From NCBI GenBank assembly GCA_012514225.1, contig JAAZAQ010000056.1, positions 1-7,806 on the forward strand: a DNA stretch of 7,806 bases, read 5' to 3'. The DNA comes from Clostridiales bacterium. Its GTDB lineage: Bacteria > Bacillota > Clostridia > Christensenellales > Aristaeellaceae. The translations under genes were made by a program, and so were the position numbers. This document shows positions 5,684 to 7,806 of this stretch, one piece after another; within the stretch, counting starts at the first letter, position 1, and every line of letters starts with the position of its first letter. The notes under the pieces were generated by a model. The model had not been told where the DNA came from. It saw only the letters and a program-made list of their open reading frames with translations, and searched no databases.

Positions 5684-6760
5684 ATGAAAAGATTCCTGCC
5701 CCTCCTCGTGGCCCTGGTCCTCGTCCTCTCCATGGCGGCCGCCCTGGCGGAAGCGCCCAAGGACAACGTGACCGGCAAGACCGTCTACTTTATCAACGCG
5801 GGCCCCGACGACTACTACGCCCAGTTCGGCGACGCCTTCAAGGCCATCGGCGCGGAAGTGGGCCTGGTGGTCAAGGAGCTCAACTCCGACTACAACCCCG
5901 AGCAGGAGCTGGCCAACGTGCAGGACGCCATCTCCGCCGGCGCGGACGCCATCGCGGTCATCACCGCGGGCACCGCGGGCAGCGCGGAGTCCATCGCGGC
6001 GGCCAACGCGGCCAACGTGCCGATTTTCTTCATCGCCGGCAAGCCGGAACTGAAGGAGGGCACGGACCTCAACGGCCACGTCACCGACAACTTCGTGATG
6101 ATGGGCTACATGATCGGCAAGTGGGTCGCCGACAACTACCCGGACGCGCAGTGCGTCAACATCCCCGGCTTCCTCGGTCAGAGCACCGCGGAAGGCGAAA
6201 TCGTGGGCTTCGACATGGCGCTGGAGGAGGCGGGCATGAAGCCGGCCATCCTGACCAAGTCCTCCGAGTGGCAGCGCACCCTGGCCATCCCCATCGCCCA
6301 GGACCTCATCGCCAGCGGCGTGGACTTCGACGTGGTCTTCTGCTGCAACGAGGAGACCTACTTCGGCGTGAAGCAGGTGTTCGACGAGCTGGGCATCACC
6401 GGCAAGGTGCTTGTTTCCAACAACGGCAAGGACGACGCCTGGCCGGACCTGGCGTCCGGCGCGCTCGCGGCCACCGTGCCCAACCCGCCCTCCCTCAACG
6501 CCGACATCAGCATCCAGCAGATTATCCGCTACTTCAACGGCGAGGATTTCGTGCGCTACCTGCAGATCAAGCCGCCTTTCGTCCTCACCGGCGAAAACCT
6601 GGACAAGGCCATCCCGTGGACGGTGTCCGACTACCTCGCCGGCCGCGCCGCGGACGCCTTCCAGTGGAAGCTCGCGGATTATGAAGCCGCCTTCGAGGCC
6701 AGCCGGGAAGAGTTCGCGAAGTTCGACGAAAAGCTGATCGAATACCTGGCGACGCACTGA
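5684..6760 (+). CDS. Ribose-type sugar ABC transporter substrate-binding protein
   Basis: Exported binding protein of 358 residues that captures the substrate for the permease. Residues 1-22 form a signal peptide: MKRF, a Leu/Val-rich core, then an A-L-A site before EAPKD. No cysteine is present at the cleavage region, so it is not a lipoprotein. The mature part has the type I periplasmic-binding fold: strand KTVYFINAGPDDYYAQFGD (32-50), GADAIAVITAG (86-96) where the sugar often binds, NVPIFFIAG (111-119), and the second lobe with SEWQRTLAI (194-202), VVFCCNEETYFG (217-228) and VLVSNNGKDDAW (242-253). Family knowledge suggests Tyr44/Tyr45, Arg198, Asn222 and Asp250 as ligand contacts. The ATG at 5684 has AAGGAG (5671-5676) seven bases upstream; the in-frame ATG at 5678 sits too close to it. 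Gene order is unusual, with the binding protein after ATPase and permease, so local signals may raise its yield. Ligand is unknown. Confidence 0.92.
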   Translation: MKRFLPLLVALVLVLSMAAALAEAPKDNVTGKTVYFINAGPDDYYAQFGDAFKAIGAEVGLVVKELNSDYNPEQELANVQDAISAGADAIAVITAGTAGSAESIAAANAANVPIFFIAGKPELKEGTDLNGHVTDNFVMMGYMIGKWVADNYPDAQCVNIPGFLGQSTAEGEIVGFDMALEEAGMKPAILTKSSEWQRTLAIPIAQDLIASGVDFDVVFCCNEETYFGVKQVFDELGITGKVLVSNNGKDDAWPDLASGALAATVPNPPSLNADISIQQIIRYFNGEDFVRYLQIKPPFVLTGENLDKAIPWTVSDYLAGRAADAFQWKLADYEAAFEASREEFAKFDEKLIEYLATH

Positions 6761-6767
6761 ACCCCCC

Positions 6768-6818
6768 GCGGCGCGCCCCCTCCGGGCGCGCCGCCCGCTT
6801 TGGCGGCACCGAGCCGCC
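6768..6818 (+). other. Competing intercistronic hairpins after the binding-protein gene
   Basis: An 11-bp perfect stem, GCGGCGCGCCC (6768-6778) with GGGCGCGCCGC (6784-6794), has a five-base loop. Its 3' arm overlaps GCCGCC (6790-6795), which can instead pair with GGCGGC (6802-6807), and that can in turn pair with GCCGCC (6813-6818). The three structures are mutually exclusive in chain fashion. None is followed by a T-run. The first starts seven bases after the binding-protein stop, where such stems often protect the upstream message from 3' decay and lower downstream expression. Confidence 0.5.
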
Positions 6819-6856
6819 CGCCCCCGACCGACACGGACAGGAGGGATGCAAGTCCA

Positions 6857-7702
6857 ATGAATATCGGCGTGTTCCTGGCGCTTCAACCCTATACTTCCGT
6901 CGAGCGGCAGCTCGAGCTGGCCCGCGAGGCGGGCTTTACCTGCGCGGACATCACGGACGTGCACGAAGGCAGCAGTATGTTCAACTCGGCGGGCCTGGCC
7001 GCGACCGTCAGCCTGGACGGCGACCCCTTCGAGACCAGGCGCCTGTTTGAGAAGTACGGCATCACGCCCTCGACCGTCTGCGTGCACGGCGCGCTGCTGG
7101 AGCCCAGCAACCCCGGCGTGTTCCAGACCGCCGGCATCATGAAGGGCATCAAGTTCGCCGCCGCCATCGGCATCCGGGACTGCGTGACCACCGAGGGCGA
7201 GCCGCACTCCGCGTGGGCGAAGAAGCTGACCTACGAGCAGCGGATTTTCACCATCGCCGAAAAGCTGGCCGTGCCCTGCCGGATGGCGGAGGACTTCGGC
7301 GTCAACCTGCTGCTGGAACCCCATGGCCCCGTCACGGACTCCATCCAGGGCATCCGGGACGTCATGGACTGCCTGGGCAACCCCGTTTCCCTGGGCGTGA
7401 ACATGGACACCGGCAATTCCTGGCTGGGCGGCACGGACCCGGTGGAGATGGCCAGGGCCTTCAAGGACAAGATTTTCCATGTGCACTGGAAGGACCTGGG
7501 CGCGGAATGGCTCCCGCTGCGCGGCAAGCAGTTCGGCTGTGGGTTCTCCACCATCGCGCTGGGCGACGGCGTCATCGACATCAAGGGCGTCGCCCAGGTG
7601 CTGGCGGACCGGAAGGAAATCCACGCCTCCACCCTGGAAATCGGCGGCAGCGCCGAGGTGCTGAAGAAAAGCGTCGCCTATCTCCGCTCCTGCGGGCTGT
7701 AA
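6857..7702 (+). CDS. Sugar phosphate isomerase/epimerase-like TIM-barrel protein
   Basis: Cytoplasmic protein of 281 residues from the xylose-isomerase-like (AP endonuclease 2) TIM-barrel superfamily, whose members isomerise or epimerise sugars, polyols and keto-acids using a divalent metal. Likely metal or catalytic residues are Glu154 in LLLEPHG (151-157), Asp184 in NMDTGNSW (182-189), His208/His210 in HVHWKD (208-213) and Glu261 in LEIGG (260-264). The opening NIGVFLALQPYTSVERQLEL and GFTCADITD fit the first barrel strands. The ATG at 6857 is chosen because AGGAGGG (6839-6845) lies 11 bases upstream and the barrel starts at once; longer readings run into the GC hairpin. As last gene of the transporter operon it probably acts on the imported compound or a derivative. 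No kinase or dehydrogenase is present to define the pathway. Superfamily is secure, substrate is not. Confidence 0.88.
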   Translation: MNIGVFLALQPYTSVERQLELAREAGFTCADITDVHEGSSMFNSAGLAATVSLDGDPFETRRLFEKYGITPSTVCVHGALLEPSNPGVFQTAGIMKGIKFAAAIGIRDCVTTEGEPHSAWAKKLTYEQRIFTIAEKLAVPCRMAEDFGVNLLLEPHGPVTDSIQGIRDVMDCLGNPVSLGVNMDTGNSWLGGTDPVEMARAFKDKIFHVHWKDLGAEWLPLRGKQFGCGFSTIALGDGVIDIKGVAQVLADRKEIHASTLEIGGSAEVLKKSVAYLRSCGL

Positions 7703-7721
7703 CCCGGCTCCCTGGCAAATC

Positions 7722-7757
7722 GAAGCCGCCCCCATTCGGAGGCGGCTTCTGTTTGTC
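7722..7757 (+). terminator. Intrinsic terminator of the transporter operon
   Basis: GAAGCCGCC (7722-7730) pairs perfectly with GGCGGCTTC (7741-7749), with two further G-C pairs possible towards the loop after one mismatch. TGTTTGTC follows, a modest T-rich tail. It starts 20 bases after the isomerase stop, which fits the end of the operon. The tail is short, so efficiency may be partial. The remaining bases to 7806 show nothing I can identify. Confidence 0.78.
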
Positions 7758-7806
7758 AATCCTCTTGTGCGGACGCTTCATACCGAACGAACAAGCAAGC
7801 GCATAT

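Noticed and set aside
5611..6684. Long + strand frame opening at TTG after the AAGGAGGG site
   Set aside because: It runs through the binding-protein gene in another frame, is Arg/Gly/His-rich with no domain, and the TTG is only one or two bases from the ribosome-binding-like site.
3157..6792. GGCGCGCC and other GC-rich palindromes scattered through the window
   Set aside because: Short GC palindromes are expected by chance at this base composition; only those with longer arms or a telling position were kept.
5660..7759. Very long open frame of 699 codons on the - strand
   Set aside because: It lies antisense to the binding-protein and isomerase genes, which have clear family motifs. Strong G/C third-position bias removes stops from the opposite strand. 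Its translation is rich in Gly, His, Asp and Val without any recognisable domain.
7753..7782. Possible promoter TTGTCA...TTCATA after the terminator
   Set aside because: The -10 match is poor, the 18-base spacing is not ideal, and no downstream gene is visible in the window.
1..7806. Search for CRISPR repeats, transposase genes, tRNA and rRNA
   Set aside because: No regularly spaced repeats, transposase-like proteins, or tRNA or rRNA sequence patterns were seen; nearly all the window is accounted for by metabolic and transport genes.

Overview
The window is GC-rich with strongly G/C-biased third codon positions. It has clear Shine-Dalgarno sites, one near-consensus housekeeping-type promoter and a Firmicutes-style signal peptide. 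I read it as a high-GC member of the Clostridia, probably uncultured and perhaps from gut or rumen. That placement is inference; there is no rRNA or marker gene here. All six recognisable genes lie on the + strand.

Region 1 (1-1755) starts inside a fused alpha-beta E1 subunit of a thiamine-diphosphate 2-oxoacid dehydrogenase; only the end of the alpha part and the whole beta part are present. A 258-base gap follows. It holds a perfect 16-bp palindrome resembling a dispersed repeat or terminator, smaller hairpins, and a hairpin just upstream of the next ribosome-binding site.

Region 2 (1756-2733) is a lipoate-protein ligase A (lplA). It would attach lipoate to the E2 partner of a complex like the one E1 belongs to, so regions 1 and 2 probably form one functional unit whose E2 and E3 genes lie outside the window.

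Region 3 (2734-7757) is a carbohydrate-uptake operon. A promoter (TTGACA, 16 bases, TAGAAT) sits inside nested inverted repeats that look like an operator. Then come a double-domain RbsA/MglA-type ATPase, an RbsC-type permease overlapping it by ATGA, a ribose-type substrate-binding protein and a TIM-barrel sugar isomerase/epimerase, closed by an intrinsic-type terminator. The binding protein captures a sugar or polyol, the permease and ATPase import it, and the isomerase probably acts on it or on an early catabolic product. The intercistronic gaps on both sides of the binding-protein gene carry hairpins, and the upstream gap also has an orphan strong Shine-Dalgarno; these could set different mRNA levels within the operon.

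I see no mobile element, CRISPR array, tRNA, rRNA or clearly new system. The points most worth checking are the operator-like nested palindrome, the degenerate second ATP site of the ATPase, the binding protein's lack of a lipobox cysteine, and the intercistronic RNA elements.
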